Positions 9,141 to 19,260 of a DNA stretch of 64,000 bases are shown piece after piece. Where the stretch lies: the NCBI RefSeq assembly GCF_000308815.1, contig NZ_BAFX01000044.1:1-64000 (forward strand). Reading direction: 5' to 3'. This DNA is from Nocardia concava NBRC 100430. GTDB lineage: Bacteria; Actinomycetota; Actinomycetes; Mycobacteriales; Mycobacteriaceae. The position numbers and the translations under genes are program-made. Every line of letters begins with the position of its first letter. Within the stretch, counting starts at the first letter, position 1. The notes under the pieces are model-generated. The model did not search any database. It was not told where the DNA came from and was given only the letters and a program-made list of their open reading frames with translations.

Positions 9141-9179
9141 ACCAATGGTGACGTTGACCGGCGCGCCTCCACCATTGGT
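9141..9179. repeat. 10-bp inverted repeat upstream of steA
   Basis: ACCAATGGTG (9141-9150) and CACCATTGGT (9170-9179) are perfect inverted copies separated by 19 bp, 28 bp before the steA start. Each arm is itself partly palindromic (ACCAATGGT / ACCATTGGT). It may be a two-site operator or a hairpin in the steA leader. Confidence 0.5.
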
Positions 9180-9207
9180 TGAGACTTTGGGGTAATCATC
9201 GTTCGTT

Positions 9208-10419
9208 ATGAAGATGATGGCCCTGCTTTCGCGCAATACCGAAACGTTGCCTGGTCTGACCGGTATGGCCCGGGTGGACCGGAACACGAGGCGGTTGCTG
9301 CAGCGAGTCGGGCCCGGGGACGTCGTGGTCCTCGATGAGATGGACCTGGACCGACTCACGGCCGATCGGCTGGTCGAGGCGCAGGTGGCGGTGGTGATCA
9401 ACGCGTCGCCGTCGATCTCCGGCCGGTACCCCAACCTCGGTCCGGAAGTGCTGGTGGCCAACGGCATTCAGCTGATGGACGCGGTCAGCTCCGACGTCTT
9501 CAAGAGGATCAAGGACGGCACCAAGGTTCGCGTCGAGGGCGGTGTCGTCTACGCGGACAAGCTGTCGAAGAAGGAGCCCGAGGCGCTCGTCGAGGGCATC
9601 GAGCTCACCGAGGCCACCATCGCCGAGCGCATGATCGAGGCGCGCAACGGGCTGGCCGACCATCTGGAAGCCTTCTCCGGCAATACCATCGAGTTCATCC
9701 GCACCGAATCCTCGCTGCTCATCGATGGAATCGGGGTGCCGGAGGTCGAAATCGACATGAAGCGGCGGCATGTCGTCGTCGTGGCCGACGGCCCCGAGCA
9801 CATCGAGGACCTCAAGCGCATCAAGCCGTTCATCAAGGAGTACGCGCCGATTCTGATCGGCGTCGGCCGCGGCGCGGATACCTTGACCCGCAACGGTTAT
9901 CGCCCCGACCTCATCGTGGGCGATCCGGAGGAGATCACCGCCACCACGCTCAAGTGCGGCGCGGAGGTCATCCTGCCGGCCGATACCGACGGCCACGCCA
10001 AGGGTTTGGAACGCATCCAGGATCTGGGCATCGGCGCGACCACCTTCCCGTCCTCGGGCGCGCCCGCGGATCTGGCGTTGCTGCTGGCCGATCACCACGG
10101 CGCGTCGCTGATCGTCACGGTCGGTGCGGCGGCGTCTCTCGACGACTTCTTCGACCGTGGCCGCCGGGATTCGAATCCGGCAACCTTCCTGACACGCCTC
10201 AAAATGGGCACCAAGCTCATGGATGCGAAAGCCGTTGCGTCGCTGTACCGTCACCGGGGTTCCGGATGGGCGGTCGCGCTGGTGGTGCTGGCCGCGCTGG
10301 TGGCCCTGATCGTCGCGATTCTGGCCACCCACATGGGTGGTGAGGCGCTGACCTGGGCGAGCGACACCTGGCATCGCGGATCCGATTGGGTAGAGCGGCT
10401 ATTGGACCGTCAGAAATAG
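9208..10419 (+). CDS. steA: SteA-like septation protein
   Basis: A 403-aa protein. It has an N-terminal mixed domain, a central thiamin-pyrophosphokinase-like segment (HVVVVADGPEHIEDLKRIKPF, then LIGVGRGADTLTRNGYRPDLIVGDPEE) and one membrane helix near residue 355 (WAVALVVLAALVALIVAILA). Length and position match M. tuberculosis Rv1697 and C. glutamicum SteA, which with SteB recruits the septal peptidoglycan hydrolase RipA. It is 7 nt upstream of steB in the same operon, so a cell-separation role is inferred from family and context. Confidence 0.88.
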   Translation: MKMMALLSRNTETLPGLTGMARVDRNTRRLLQRVGPGDVVVLDEMDLDRLTADRLVEAQVAVVINASPSISGRYPNLGPEVLVANGIQLMDAVSSDVFKRIKDGTKVRVEGGVVYADKLSKKEPEALVEGIELTEATIAERMIEARNGLADHLEAFSGNTIEFIRTESSLLIDGIGVPEVEIDMKRRHVVVVADGPEHIEDLKRIKPFIKEYAPILIGVGRGADTLTRNGYRPDLIVGDPEEITATTLKCGAEVILPADTDGHAKGLERIQDLGIGATTFPSSGAPADLALLLADHHGASLIVTVGAAASLDDFFDRGRRDSNPATFLTRLKMGTKLMDAKAVASLYRHRGSGWAVALVVLAALVALIVAILATHMGGEALTWASDTWHRGSDWVERLLDRQK

Positions 10420-10426
10420 GGGAGCG

Positions 10427-11347
10427 ATGATTTCCTTTCGCCACCACGCGATTTCGATCGCCGCGGTTTTCCTGGCCCTGGCGGTCGGCGTGGTGCTGGG
10501 CACCCGCACGCAAGGCAACGGGTTGTTTACCGGCTCGGGCGATCGGCAGCAGATCGAGGATCTGCGGGCCGAGAACGGGCGGCTGAACGAACAGGTGAAG
10601 GCCGCCGACGCCTTCCTCTCGGGCGCCGCTGGCAAACTTCTGGCAGGCACTCTGGCCAACCGGTCGGTTCTGGTCTTCACCACGCCCGACGCCGACAGCG
10701 GCGACGCGGACGCGGTCACCGCCGCGCTCACCACCGCCGGGGCCACGGTCACCGGGCGGGTCGGGCTCACCGGCGCGTTCACCGACTCCTCCGAGGGCGA
10801 CCGCATGCGCACCGCGCTGGTGAACGTCGTTCCGGCCGGCGCCCAGCTCAAGATCGACGCCGTCGATCAGGGCAGCCTCGCGGGCGATCTGCTCGGTCAG
10901 GTGCTGCTCGCCGATCCGGGCAGCGGCCAGCCGCGCGGCACCGCGCAGGAGCGCGGGCTCGCGCTGGAGACACTGCGCGGCGGCGGCTTCCTGACTTTCA
11001 CCGAGGTCCAGCCCGCGCAGCTGGCCGTGGTGGTCACCGGCGACGGCGCGCGGGCCGGGGAGAACAATCGCGGCACCATCATCGCCCGGTTCGCCGGGGG
11101 ACTGCGCTCGCACAGCGCGGGTGTGGTGCTGGCGGGTCGCTACGGGGCCGCGGACGGTCCGGGCGCGATCGCGGTCGCGCGGTCGGAGGGCGGGCTGGCC
11201 ACGGTCACCACCGTGGACAATGTGGACCGCGAGATCGGCCGGATCACCACCGTGCTCGGGCTGACCGAACAGCTGAACGGCGGAACCGGTCGGTACGGCA
11301 CGGGCGCGAAGGCGACCTCGCTCACAATCGTCGCCCTGCCCCGCTGA
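10427..11347 (+). CDS. steB: SteB / MctB-family membrane-anchored protein
   Basis: A 306-aa protein with an N-terminal signal anchor (HAISIAAVFLALAVGVVLG), a short coiled coil (QQIEDLRAENGRLNEQVKAADAF, roughly 40-63) and a large extracytoplasmic domain. It matches M. tuberculosis Rv1698, described both as a copper-export channel-like protein (MctB) and as the SteB partner of SteA. The coiled coil and steA linkage favour the SteA-SteB septation complex. GGGGAG precedes the ATG. Confidence 0.87.
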   Translation: MISFRHHAISIAAVFLALAVGVVLGTRTQGNGLFTGSGDRQQIEDLRAENGRLNEQVKAADAFLSGAAGKLLAGTLANRSVLVFTTPDADSGDADAVTAALTTAGATVTGRVGLTGAFTDSSEGDRMRTALVNVVPAGAQLKIDAVDQGSLAGDLLGQVLLADPGSGQPRGTAQERGLALETLRGGGFLTFTEVQPAQLAVVVTGDGARAGENNRGTIIARFAGGLRSHSAGVVLAGRYGAADGPGAIAVARSEGGLATVTTVDNVDREIGRITTVLGLTEQLNGGTGRYGTGAKATSLTIVALPR

Positions 11348-11366
11348 CCGCGACACGGCAAAACCT

Positions 11367-11400
11367 GCCCGCGACACGCGGAATCGAGCGATTCGCGGGC
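11367..11400 (+). terminator. Hairpin after steB
   Basis: GCCCGCGA (11367-11374) and TCGCGGGC (11393-11400) pair perfectly across an 18-nt loop, 20 nt after the steB stop. No T-run follows, so it is only a weak terminator candidate. Confidence 0.35.
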
Positions 11401-11442
11401 AACCGGTGTGCGTGGCATTCGAACAGCCTGCGCAATCCGTGT

Positions 11443-13181
<1,739 letters not shown>

Positions 13182-13202
13182 CACCGCGCTGATCCACCCA
13201 CA

Positions 13203-13237
13203 CCGCCCGGGCACTCACCGAGTACCCGGGCGGTTTT
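13203..13237 (+). terminator. pyrG intrinsic terminator
   Basis: CCGCCCGGG (13203-13211) pairs perfectly with CCCGGGCGG (13225-13233) and is followed directly by TTTT, 22 nt after the pyrG stop. Confidence 0.85.
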
Positions 13238-13253
13238 GCATCCACCCCCAATG

Positions 13254-13316
13254 CGCCGAGTGGCACACCAGTGAGGGGATTTGCCCGAATTCGCCGCGCT
13301 GGTGTGCCACTCGGCG
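13254..13316. repeat. Hairpin element, copy 1 (18-bp perfect stem, conserved loop)
   Basis: CGCCGAGTGGCACACCAG (13254-13271) and its exact reverse complement (13299-13316) enclose a 27-nt loop. On the minus strand bases 13294-13279 of the loop read GCGAATTCGGGCAAAT, matching 15 of 16 bases of the loop in the hairpin at 24477-24542, although the stems are unrelated. It lies just after the pyrG terminator and has no T-run, so it is not an ordinary terminator. Confidence 0.8.
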
Positions 13317-13486
13317 GTTGGCAGCCGGGTCGATCGGCGTGGTGGCCATCGCTGTCGTGCCGCATACCAGGCCGGAGCGCGCTTCGGGTTGGTGCGGCCG
13401 CCGGGCCTGCATCCGCGACCTGGACTCGCTCGAGATGCCGGGGCGCAGGGTTGGGGCGGAGAGCAAGTGGTGAGTGCGGGTCGCGA

Positions 13487-13498
13487 TACGGTTCTAGG
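13487..13498 (+). promoter_or_regulatory. Candidate -10 for leaderless NUDIX gene
   Basis: TACGGT (13487-13492) ends 6 nt before GTG 13499 and no ribosome-binding site is visible, a typical leaderless arrangement in actinobacteria. Confidence 0.4.
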
Positions 13499-14158
13499 GT
13501 GACGTCTTCCGATTCGGCTCCCGGCAGCCACGATTTCGATGTCCTGTCCAGTCGCACCGTGTATTCCGGTGCGATTCTGGCGCTGCGGCTGGACCAGGTG
13601 GTCATGCCCGGTGGGAAGGTCGCCGAGCGGGAAGTGATCGAGCATCATGGTGCGGTGGCCGTCGCGGCGCTGGACGCGGATGAGAATCTGGTGCTGATCA
13701 ACCAATATCGGCATCCGATCGGGCGGCGGTTGCTGGAACTGCCCGCCGGGCTGCTCGATGAGCAGGGCGAGGATCCGCTGGAGGCCGCCAAGCGGGAATT
13801 GGCCGAGGAGACCGGGCTGGCCGCGCGCGAATGGTCGGTACTCGTTGATGTGGCGCTGTCGCCGGGGTTCACCGATGAGGCGCTGCGGGTCTACCTGGCC
13901 ACCGGGCTCTACGAAACCGACCGCCCCGACCCTGAGCATGAAGAGGCCGACCTCCAGGTCCTGCGCATGCCCCTGGCGGAGGCGGCGCAAGCCGCGCTCG
14001 CGGGTGAAATCACCAATGCCACAGCCGTAGCCGGTGTGACGGCCCTGATGACGGCCCGGTCCACCGGTGCGGCACTGCGACCGGCGGATGCTCCCTGGCC
14101 GGGCATGCCGACCGCCTTCCTGGACCGCAAGGCGCGGGAGAAGTCGGCGCCGCAGTAG
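13499..14158 (+). CDS. NUDIX hydrolase, ADP-ribose pyrophosphatase type
   Basis: A 219-aa protein. The Nudix box is clear: GLLDEQGEDPLEAAKRELAEETG fits GX5EX7REUXEEXG. Upstream are YSGAILALRLDQVVMPGG and the phrase NQYRHPIGRRLLELPAG typical of ADP-ribose pyrophosphatases. It occupies the Rv1700 position between pyrG and xerD. GTG at 13499 (TSSDSAPGSHDF) is chosen over an earlier in-frame ATG because the upstream stretch shows no coding character and crosses the hairpin element. Confidence 0.9.
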   Translation: MTSSDSAPGSHDFDVLSSRTVYSGAILALRLDQVVMPGGKVAEREVIEHHGAVAVAALDADENLVLINQYRHPIGRRLLELPAGLLDEQGEDPLEAAKRELAEETGLAAREWSVLVDVALSPGFTDEALRVYLATGLYETDRPDPEHEEADLQVLRMPLAEAAQAALAGEITNATAVAGVTALMTARSTGAALRPADAPWPGMPTAFLDRKAREKSAPQ

Positions 14159-14289
14159 ATCCCGTGCCGCGGTAGATCTCGATGCGCCTGCGGATCCCGG
14201 TGCTGCGGCAGATCCCGATTGGGATACTTGTGCGATTTGCCGGGTCTGGTCGGGGAAGTTCGTCGGTGGCTGCTGCAATGATGTGAGCC

Positions 14290-15210
14290 GTGCTGAAGCG
14301 GCAGATTGACGCGTACCTCGACCATTTGGCGGTCGAGCGCGGTGCCGCGCGCAATACGCTGAGCGCCTATCGGCGGGATTTGGGGCGGTATCAGTACTTT
14401 CTGAGCACGCGTGGGGTGGAAACGCTTGCGCGGGTGGCGGAAACCGATATCGCCGATTACATGGTGTCGCTGCGGTCGGGGGATGACGAGCATCCGGCGC
14501 TGGCGGCATCCTCGGCGTCGCGGGCCCTGGTGGCGGTGCGGGGACTGCATCGGTTCGCCACCGCCGAGGGGATCACGGACGCGGATGTCGCGCATCCGGT
14601 GAAGCCGCCCACCCCGGCCCGGCGGCTGCCGAAGGCCCTTCCCTACGACCAGATTTCACGGCTGCTCGACGCGGCCGGGGGCGACATCGCCGACGGTCCG
14701 CGCGGTCTACGAGATCGGGCGCTGCTGGAACTGCTGTACTCGACCGGCGCCCGCATCTCGGAGATGGTCGGGCTGGACGTGGACGACATCGACACCGCCG
14801 AGCGCGCGGTGGTCTTGCGCGGCAAGGGCGGTAAACAGCGCATGGTCCCGATCGGCCGCCCCGCCCTGGCGGCCCTGGACAACTACCTGGTCCGCGGCCG
14901 CCCCGCCCTCTCGGCCCGCGGCAAGGGCACCAGCGCCCTCTTCCTCAACCACCGCGGCGGCCGCCTCTCCCGCCAATCCGCCTGGCAGGTCCTGCAATCC
15001 GCCGCCGACCGCGCCGGCATCGCCGCCCAGGTCTCCCCCCACACCCTGCGCCACTCCTTCGCCACCCACCTACTGGACGGCGGCGCCGACGTCCGAGTAG
15101 TCCAGGAACTCCTCGGCCACGCCTCGGTCACCACCACCCAGATCTACACCCTGGTCACGGTCGGAACCCTGCACGAGGTCTGGGCCACCGCACATCCCCG
15201 CGCCCGCTGA
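14290..15210 (+). CDS. xerD: Site-specific tyrosine recombinase XerD
   Basis: A 306-aa recombinase for chromosome dimer resolution with XerC at dif. A SAM-like N-terminal core-binding domain (to about 105) is followed by the catalytic domain with Arg155 (STGARISE), Lys179 (GKGGKQR), His251 and Arg254 (HTLRHSF), His277 (LLGHAS) and nucleophile Tyr286 (QIYT). All active-site residues are intact and length is typical. It sits after the NUDIX gene as in mycobacteria, which supports XerD rather than a mobile-element integrase. Confidence 0.93.
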   Translation: MLKRQIDAYLDHLAVERGAARNTLSAYRRDLGRYQYFLSTRGVETLARVAETDIADYMVSLRSGDDEHPALAASSASRALVAVRGLHRFATAEGITDADVAHPVKPPTPARRLPKALPYDQISRLLDAAGGDIADGPRGLRDRALLELLYSTGARISEMVGLDVDDIDTAERAVVLRGKGGKQRMVPIGRPALAALDNYLVRGRPALSARGKGTSALFLNHRGGRLSRQSAWQVLQSAADRAGIAAQVSPHTLRHSFATHLLDGGADVRVVQELLGHASVTTTQIYTLVTVGTLHEVWATAHPRAR

Positions 15211-15308
15211 GGGATTCACGGGCCGCTTTCGCAACGCCGAGGGTCCTATGTACTCGGTAGTGCAATTTGCTTAGCGTGGCAGGAAACCCTGGAGCGTTCG
15301 GAGGGCAG

Positions 15309-16193
15309 ATGGCACTGACATCGCGAGTCGCGGACTGGCAGCGCTCGGGGACGGTCGAGCGCGTCGGCGGACACGACATCTTCGTCCGCGAGCGGCCGGG
15401 TGACGCCGGACTGCCGCCGGTGCTCTTGCTGCACGGCTATCCGTCGAGCTCGTACGACTGGCGCGACGCCTTCGACCTCATCGAGGGCCACCGTCTGCTC
15501 ACCTTCGACTTCCTCGGGTTCGGATTGTCGGACAAGCCCCGGGATGAGCAGTACTCCTTGCGAATTCAGGCCGATCTCGCCGAGGAGGTCGCGCGGCGGT
15601 TCGCAGGGGAGCCGATTGTCATGGTGGCCCACGACATGGGCAGTTCGGTCGCGACCGAACTCCTGGCCCGCGACATCGACGGCACCCTGTCCTTCGCCCT
15701 GAAGTCCGCCCTGCTGTTCAACGCCAGCATGGTCCGCGAACAGGCCAGTCTCCTACTGGGACAAAAACTTCTACTGAGCCGCATCGGCCCCCTGTTCGCC
15801 CGCCTAACCACCGAATCGGCCTTCCGCCACTCCTTCGCCAGCATCTTCTCCCCGTCGCACCCGCTCACCAGGGCAGAAGCCGAAGACCAGTGGTCCCTGC
15901 TCAGGTACAACGGCGGCCACCGCATGCTCGACAAACTCATCTACTACAACCAAGAACGCGTCACCCCACCCACCTCCGCCCGCTGGCACAACGCCATACG
16001 CACCTGGCCCGGCCCCCTCGCCCTGGCCTGGGCCGAACTAGACCCCATCTGCACCGAATCCGTCCTCCACGCCGTCCTGACCCTCCGCCCCGACACTCCA
16101 CTCACTCGTCTCCCGGGTTTGGGTCACTATCCGCAGCTCGAGGACCCCAAGCGTGTTTACGAGATCGTCCAGCGTCATGCGTCGCAGGAGTGA
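15309..16193 (+). CDS. Alpha/beta hydrolase, epoxide hydrolase/haloalkane dehalogenase-like
   Basis: A 294-aa protein. The oxyanion motif HGYPSSSYDW (42-51) and a nucleophile elbow AHDMGS with Asp109 rather than Ser place it in the epoxide hydrolase/haloalkane dehalogenase branch. A cap domain follows, then an acid (ELDP) and His273 (GLGHYPQLEDP). The ATG at 15309 has GGAGGG upstream. The 5' half is GC-biased like its neighbours. It lies between xerD and der, outside the conserved block, so it is probably lineage-specific. Substrate unknown. Confidence 0.82.
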   Translation: MALTSRVADWQRSGTVERVGGHDIFVRERPGDAGLPPVLLLHGYPSSSYDWRDAFDLIEGHRLLTFDFLGFGLSDKPRDEQYSLRIQADLAEEVARRFAGEPIVMVAHDMGSSVATELLARDIDGTLSFALKSALLFNASMVREQASLLLGQKLLLSRIGPLFARLTTESAFRHSFASIFSPSHPLTRAEAEDQWSLLRYNGGHRMLDKLIYYNQERVTPPTSARWHNAIRTWPGPLALAWAELDPICTESVLHAVLTLRPDTPLTRLPGLGHYPQLEDPKRVYEIVQRHASQE

Positions 16194-16240
16194 TCGACTG
16201 CGCTCACTGCGAAAATCCTTGACCCGCAGTGCGGTTGAGG

Positions 16241-16256
16241 TCGCACCATGGTGCGA
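16241..16256. promoter_or_regulatory. 16-bp perfect palindrome at a start codon
   Basis: TCGCACCATGGTGCGA is fully self-complementary. Its last base is the A of the ATG at 16256. TTGACC (16219-16224) lies upstream. It could be an operator or sequester the start in RNA. Confidence 0.45.
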
Positions 16257-16870
16257 TGACCGATCTCGGAATTACGTTCATCAGAGCATTGGAATTGCCG
16301 GAGGACCGGATAGCGAAGTCCATCGAGGACTTCTGGCAGCAGCGCGTATACGACAAATACTTCCCCCCTTTGCTGGAATCACGGCTCCTGCGCAGAATCT
16401 CGCCGGATGCCCGGTTCGGACTCGTGGATATCGTGTTGTGGGACGGCGGCGTGAGGAGCGACCCGCTGACGTATCCCTCGTTCAAGCGAATTGACCCGGT
16501 CACCACCGCTTACGGCGGGTACTACGAAGTCGCGGCCGAATATCACTCGGCAGCAGGCGATTCCGGCTCTGGCGAGGGCGTCGTCTTCGTCAACGCCTTC
16601 GAACTCCCCATCAACCGCATCGACGAATTCCTCCCGCACTGGAACGGCCGCGCCGAACTCCAGAGCCACGCTCCCGGGTTCCGGAACAGCCGCATGCACC
16701 GAGCGATCCACTGGGACACTCACTTCCAGCTGATCAACATCTCCCACTGGGACAGCGTCGAAGCCTGGCAATTCGCAACCGCCAATCCCGACCTCCAGCA
16801 ACGCCGCGCAGCCTCCCCCGACTTCGTCACCCCCAACGGCGCACTCTTCCGCGTCGTCGCCGAATCCTGA
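16256..16870 (+). CDS. Antibiotic biosynthesis monooxygenase (ABM)-like protein
   Basis: A 204-aa protein. The second half (VVFVNAFELPINRIDEFLPHWNGRAEL, then FRNSRMHRAI and FQLINISHWDSVEAWQ) has the pattern of a dimeric alpha+beta barrel ABM domain. The first half (to about residue 90) is less clear, with WQQRVYDKYFPPLLESRLLRR and a FGLVDIVLWDGG strand. Such domains occur in quinone-forming monooxygenases and haem-degrading proteins; no substrate can be named. ATG at 16256 is picked over an upstream ATG that would read through the palindrome. Confidence 0.65.
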   Translation: MTDLGITFIRALELPEDRIAKSIEDFWQQRVYDKYFPPLLESRLLRRISPDARFGLVDIVLWDGGVRSDPLTYPSFKRIDPVTTAYGGYYEVAAEYHSAAGDSGSGEGVVFVNAFELPINRIDEFLPHWNGRAELQSHAPGFRNSRMHRAIHWDTHFQLINISHWDSVEAWQFATANPDLQQRRAASPDFVTPNGALFRVVAES

Positions 16871-16915
16871 CTGCGATTCATGCAATGCTGGGCGTGAAAA
16901 AGAGGAGGGTCGGCG

Positions 16916-17071
16916 ATGAGCGGGTACTCGCGGTGGCAGGACATCCGCGGTGAGTTCGTCGAGCGGGCGGGCGGTGAGGATGCCGTGGCGGCGGGCCGAG
17001 AGGAGTTGCTCGCCGAGGTCAGCGGGTACCGGCTTGGCCTGAGTGCCACAGACGTGGAAACGCCCGGGTGA
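16916..17071 (+). pseudogene. Truncated XRE-type regulator remnant
   Basis: A 51-codon reading frame with a strong ribosome-binding site (AGGAGGG). MSGYSRWQDIRGEFVERAGGEDAVAAGREELLAEV looks like the N-terminus of actinobacterial XRE antitoxin-type proteins, which continue with a helix-turn-helix. Here the frame ends shortly after SGYRL, with the DNA-binding domain missing, and its stop lies inside the terminator hairpin of the convergent der gene. The simplest reading is loss of the 3' part, possibly with a partner toxin. The family call rests on recognition of the N-terminal pattern only. Confidence 0.55.
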
Positions 17072-17091
17072 CCGTTGGGGTCACCCGGGCG
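17061..17091. terminator. Hairpin terminating the der operon
   Basis: CGCCCGGGTGACC (17061-17073) pairs perfectly with GGTCACCCGGGCG (17079-17091) around a 5-nt loop, 20 nt beyond the der stop. No long T-run follows on either strand. Confidence 0.65.
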
Positions 17092-17110
17092 TCGTGTCCG
17101 CGAAGTCGGG

Positions 17111-18526
17111 TTACTTCTTCTTCTCGCGCTTTTCGCGGACTCGGACGTTCACTCGGACGGGGGAGCCGTCGAAGTTGAACTCCTCGCGGAGCTTTCGTTC
17201 GATGAAGCGGCGGTAGCCGGCTTCGAGGAAGCCCGTGGTGAAGAGGACGAACGTCGGGGGGCGGGTGGAGGCCTGGGTGGCGAAGAGGACTCGGGGGAGG
17301 CGGCCGCCGCGCATGGGGGGCGGGGTGGCGGCGATGACTTCCTTGAGCCAGTTGTTCAGGCGTCCGGTGGAGATGCGCTTGTCCCAGGAATCCAGGGCGG
17401 TTTCCATGGCGGGGACGAGCTTTTGGACGGCGCGGCCGGTGTGGGCGGAGATGTTGACGCGCTGGGCCCAGCGGACCTGGACCATTTCGCGGTCGATCTC
17501 GCGTTCCAGCATCTCGCGGCGGTCCTCGTCGACCAGATCCCACTTGTTGTAGGCGATGACGAGGGCGCGCCCGGTCTCCTCGACCATGGAGATGACCCGC
17601 AGGTCCTGCTCGGTGATCGGCTCGGAGGCGTCGATGAGCATGACCGCGACCTCGGCGGCCTCGATGGCGCCCTTGGTGCGCAGCGAGGCGTAGAACTCGT
17701 GGCCCGAGGCATTGCTCACCTTGCGGCGCAGGCCCGCGGTATCCACGAAACGCCAAGGCTTGCCGCCCAATTCGACCAGCGAGTCGACCGGGTCGACGGT
17801 GGTGCCCGCGACATTGTGGACCACCGAGCGCTCCTCGCCCGCCAGCCGGTTGATCAGCGAGGACTTGCCGACGTTCGGCTTGCCGACCAGCGCCACACGA
17901 CGCGGACCACCGATGAGACCCGTTCCCTCGCGCGGAGTTTCGGGCATCACCTCGAGGATCTTGTCCAGCAGATCACCGGTGCCGCGACCGTGTGCGGCCG
18001 AGACCAGGTGCGGCTCACCCAGACCCATCGACCACAGCTCGGCGGCGTCGGCCTCGAGCTTCTGGTTGTCGACCTTGTTGGCGACCAGGATGACCGGGGT
18101 CTTGCTGCGGCGCAGCGTCTTCGCGACCGCCTCGTCGGCGGAGGTGGCGCCGGTGGTGACGTCCACGACCACCACGATGGCGTCGGCGGTCTGCATGGCG
18201 ACCTCGGCCTGGCGGGCCACCGACTGCTGCAGGCCCTTGGCGTCGGGCTCCCAACCACCGGTGTCCTGCACCATGAATCGGCGTCCGGACCAGGTGGCCT
18301 CGTAGGAGATGCGGTCGCGGGTGACGCCGGGGATGTCCTCCACCACGGCCTCGCGGCGGCCCAGAATGCGGTTCACCAGCGTGGATTTGCCGACGTTCGG
18401 GCGGCCCACGATGGCCACCGTCGGCAGCGGGATGTGTTCGGCGTCCTGCTCGCCCTCGAATTCGGCGATGTCCCAATCGGTTTCGTCCGACCAGATGCCA
18501 TCACCGGCGAAGGTGTCCTGGGTCAC
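17111..18526 (-). CDS. der: Ribosome-assembly GTPase Der (EngA)
   Basis: A 471-aa protein with two tandem Era-like G domains: P-loops GRPNVGKS (41-48) and GKPNVGKS (215-222), switch motif DTGGW and base-recognition NKVD (150-153) and NKWD. A C-terminal KH-like domain ends in a Lys-rich tail (REKREKKK). It acts in 50S subunit maturation. GTG at 18526 overlaps the cmk stop by 4 nt with GGGAGG upstream. It is the last gene of the parA-to-der operon. Confidence 0.96.
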   Translation of the reverse strand: MTQDTFAGDGIWSDETDWDIAEFEGEQDAEHIPLPTVAIVGRPNVGKSTLVNRILGRREAVVEDIPGVTRDRISYEATWSGRRFMVQDTGGWEPDAKGLQQSVARQAEVAMQTADAIVVVVDVTTGATSADEAVAKTLRRSKTPVILVANKVDNQKLEADAAELWSMGLGEPHLVSAAHGRGTGDLLDKILEVMPETPREGTGLIGGPRRVALVGKPNVGKSSLINRLAGEERSVVHNVAGTTVDPVDSLVELGGKPWRFVDTAGLRRKVSNASGHEFYASLRTKGAIEAAEVAVMLIDASEPITEQDLRVISMVEETGRALVIAYNKWDLVDEDRREMLEREIDREMVQVRWAQRVNISAHTGRAVQKLVPAMETALDSWDKRISTGRLNNWLKEVIAATPPPMRGGRLPRVLFATQASTRPPTFVLFTTGFLEAGYRRFIERKLREEFNFDGSPVRVNVRVREKREKKK

Positions 18527-19260
18527 TGCGCGCCTCCCGCCGAAATCCGTTCGGCCACGACGCGATACAGCTCGTCGATGACCTCGTCCTTGTTCAGATC
18601 GCTGGTGTCGACCAGCACGGCGTCCTCGGCGGGACGCAGCGGCGACACCTTGCGGGTCGAGTCCAGGTTGTCGCGGCGCTGCACATCCGCGAGCACGGCC
18701 TCGTAATCGTCGCCGCGGCCCTCGGCGATGTTCTGCGCGTTACGGCGGAACGCCCGCGCCTCGGCCGAGGCGGTGAGGTAGATCTTCACATCCGCCTCGG
18801 GCAGCACGACCGTGCCGATATCGCGGCCCTCGACCACGATCCGGCCCGCCGCCGCGGTGATCTCGCGCTGCAGGGCGACGAGCTGCTCACGCACCTCGGG
18901 CACCGCCGACACCGCGGACACGGCCTTGGTCACCTCGTTGCCGCGGATCTCGCTCGACACATCCTCACCGTCGAGCAGGATGACCTCCCGGCTCGGATCG
19001 TTGCCGATGGTCAGCGGCAGTTCCTTGACCGCCACCGCGATGGCCGCGGGGTCGTCCAGGTCCACACCGCTGCGCAGCACGCGCAGGGTCGCGACCCGGT
19101 ACATGGCGCCGGTGTCGAGGTAGCTGGCCTCGAGCCGGGTCGCCAGCTGGCGCGACACGCTCGACTTGCCGGTGCCCGACGGGCCGTCCATGGCCACGAC
19201 CAGTTGCGCCGATCCGGTCAGCGCGCCGGCCGCGTCGATCAGACTTCCCACACCGTTCAC
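18523..19260 (-). CDS. cmk: Cytidylate kinase
   Basis: A 245-aa enzyme phosphorylating CMP and dCMP. P-loop GPSGTGKS at 26-33, then [19 protein letters not shown] and the lid segment [15 protein letters not shown] are present. Length is usual for Cmk. GTG at 19260 overlaps the rluB stop; the 3' end overlaps der. Pairing with der matches M. tuberculosis Rv1712-Rv1713. Confidence 0.95.
   Translation of the reverse strand: MNGVGSLIDAAGALTGSAQLVVAMDGPSGTGKSSVSRQLATRLEASYLDTGAMYRVATLRVLRSGVDLDDPAAIAVAVKELPLTIGNDPSREVILLDGEDVSSEIRGNEVTKAVSAVSAVPEVREQLVALQREITAAAGRIVVEGRDIGTVVLPEADVKIYLTASAEARAFRRNAQNIAEGRGDDYEAVLADVQRRDNLDSTRKVSPLRPAEDAVLVDTSDLNKDEVIDELYRVVAERISAGGAQ

Larger units (their letters stand above)
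13182..13498. other. Intergenic region between pyrG and the NUDIX gene
   Basis: This 317-nt stretch has no convincing gene. It holds a strong pyrG terminator (13203-13237), an 18-bp-stem hairpin element (13254-13316) and a probable leaderless promoter at its end. The frame upstream of the NUDIX start is open but has no family-like content. Confidence 0.7.

Noticed and set aside
14290..15210. Tyrosine recombinase as part of a mobile element
   Set aside because: Motifs and its place after the NUDIX gene fit the housekeeping XerD; no attachment repeats or phage genes are near.
17075..18706. Long plus-strand frame opposite der
   Set aside because: Antisense to Der, whose two G domains are complete on the minus strand.
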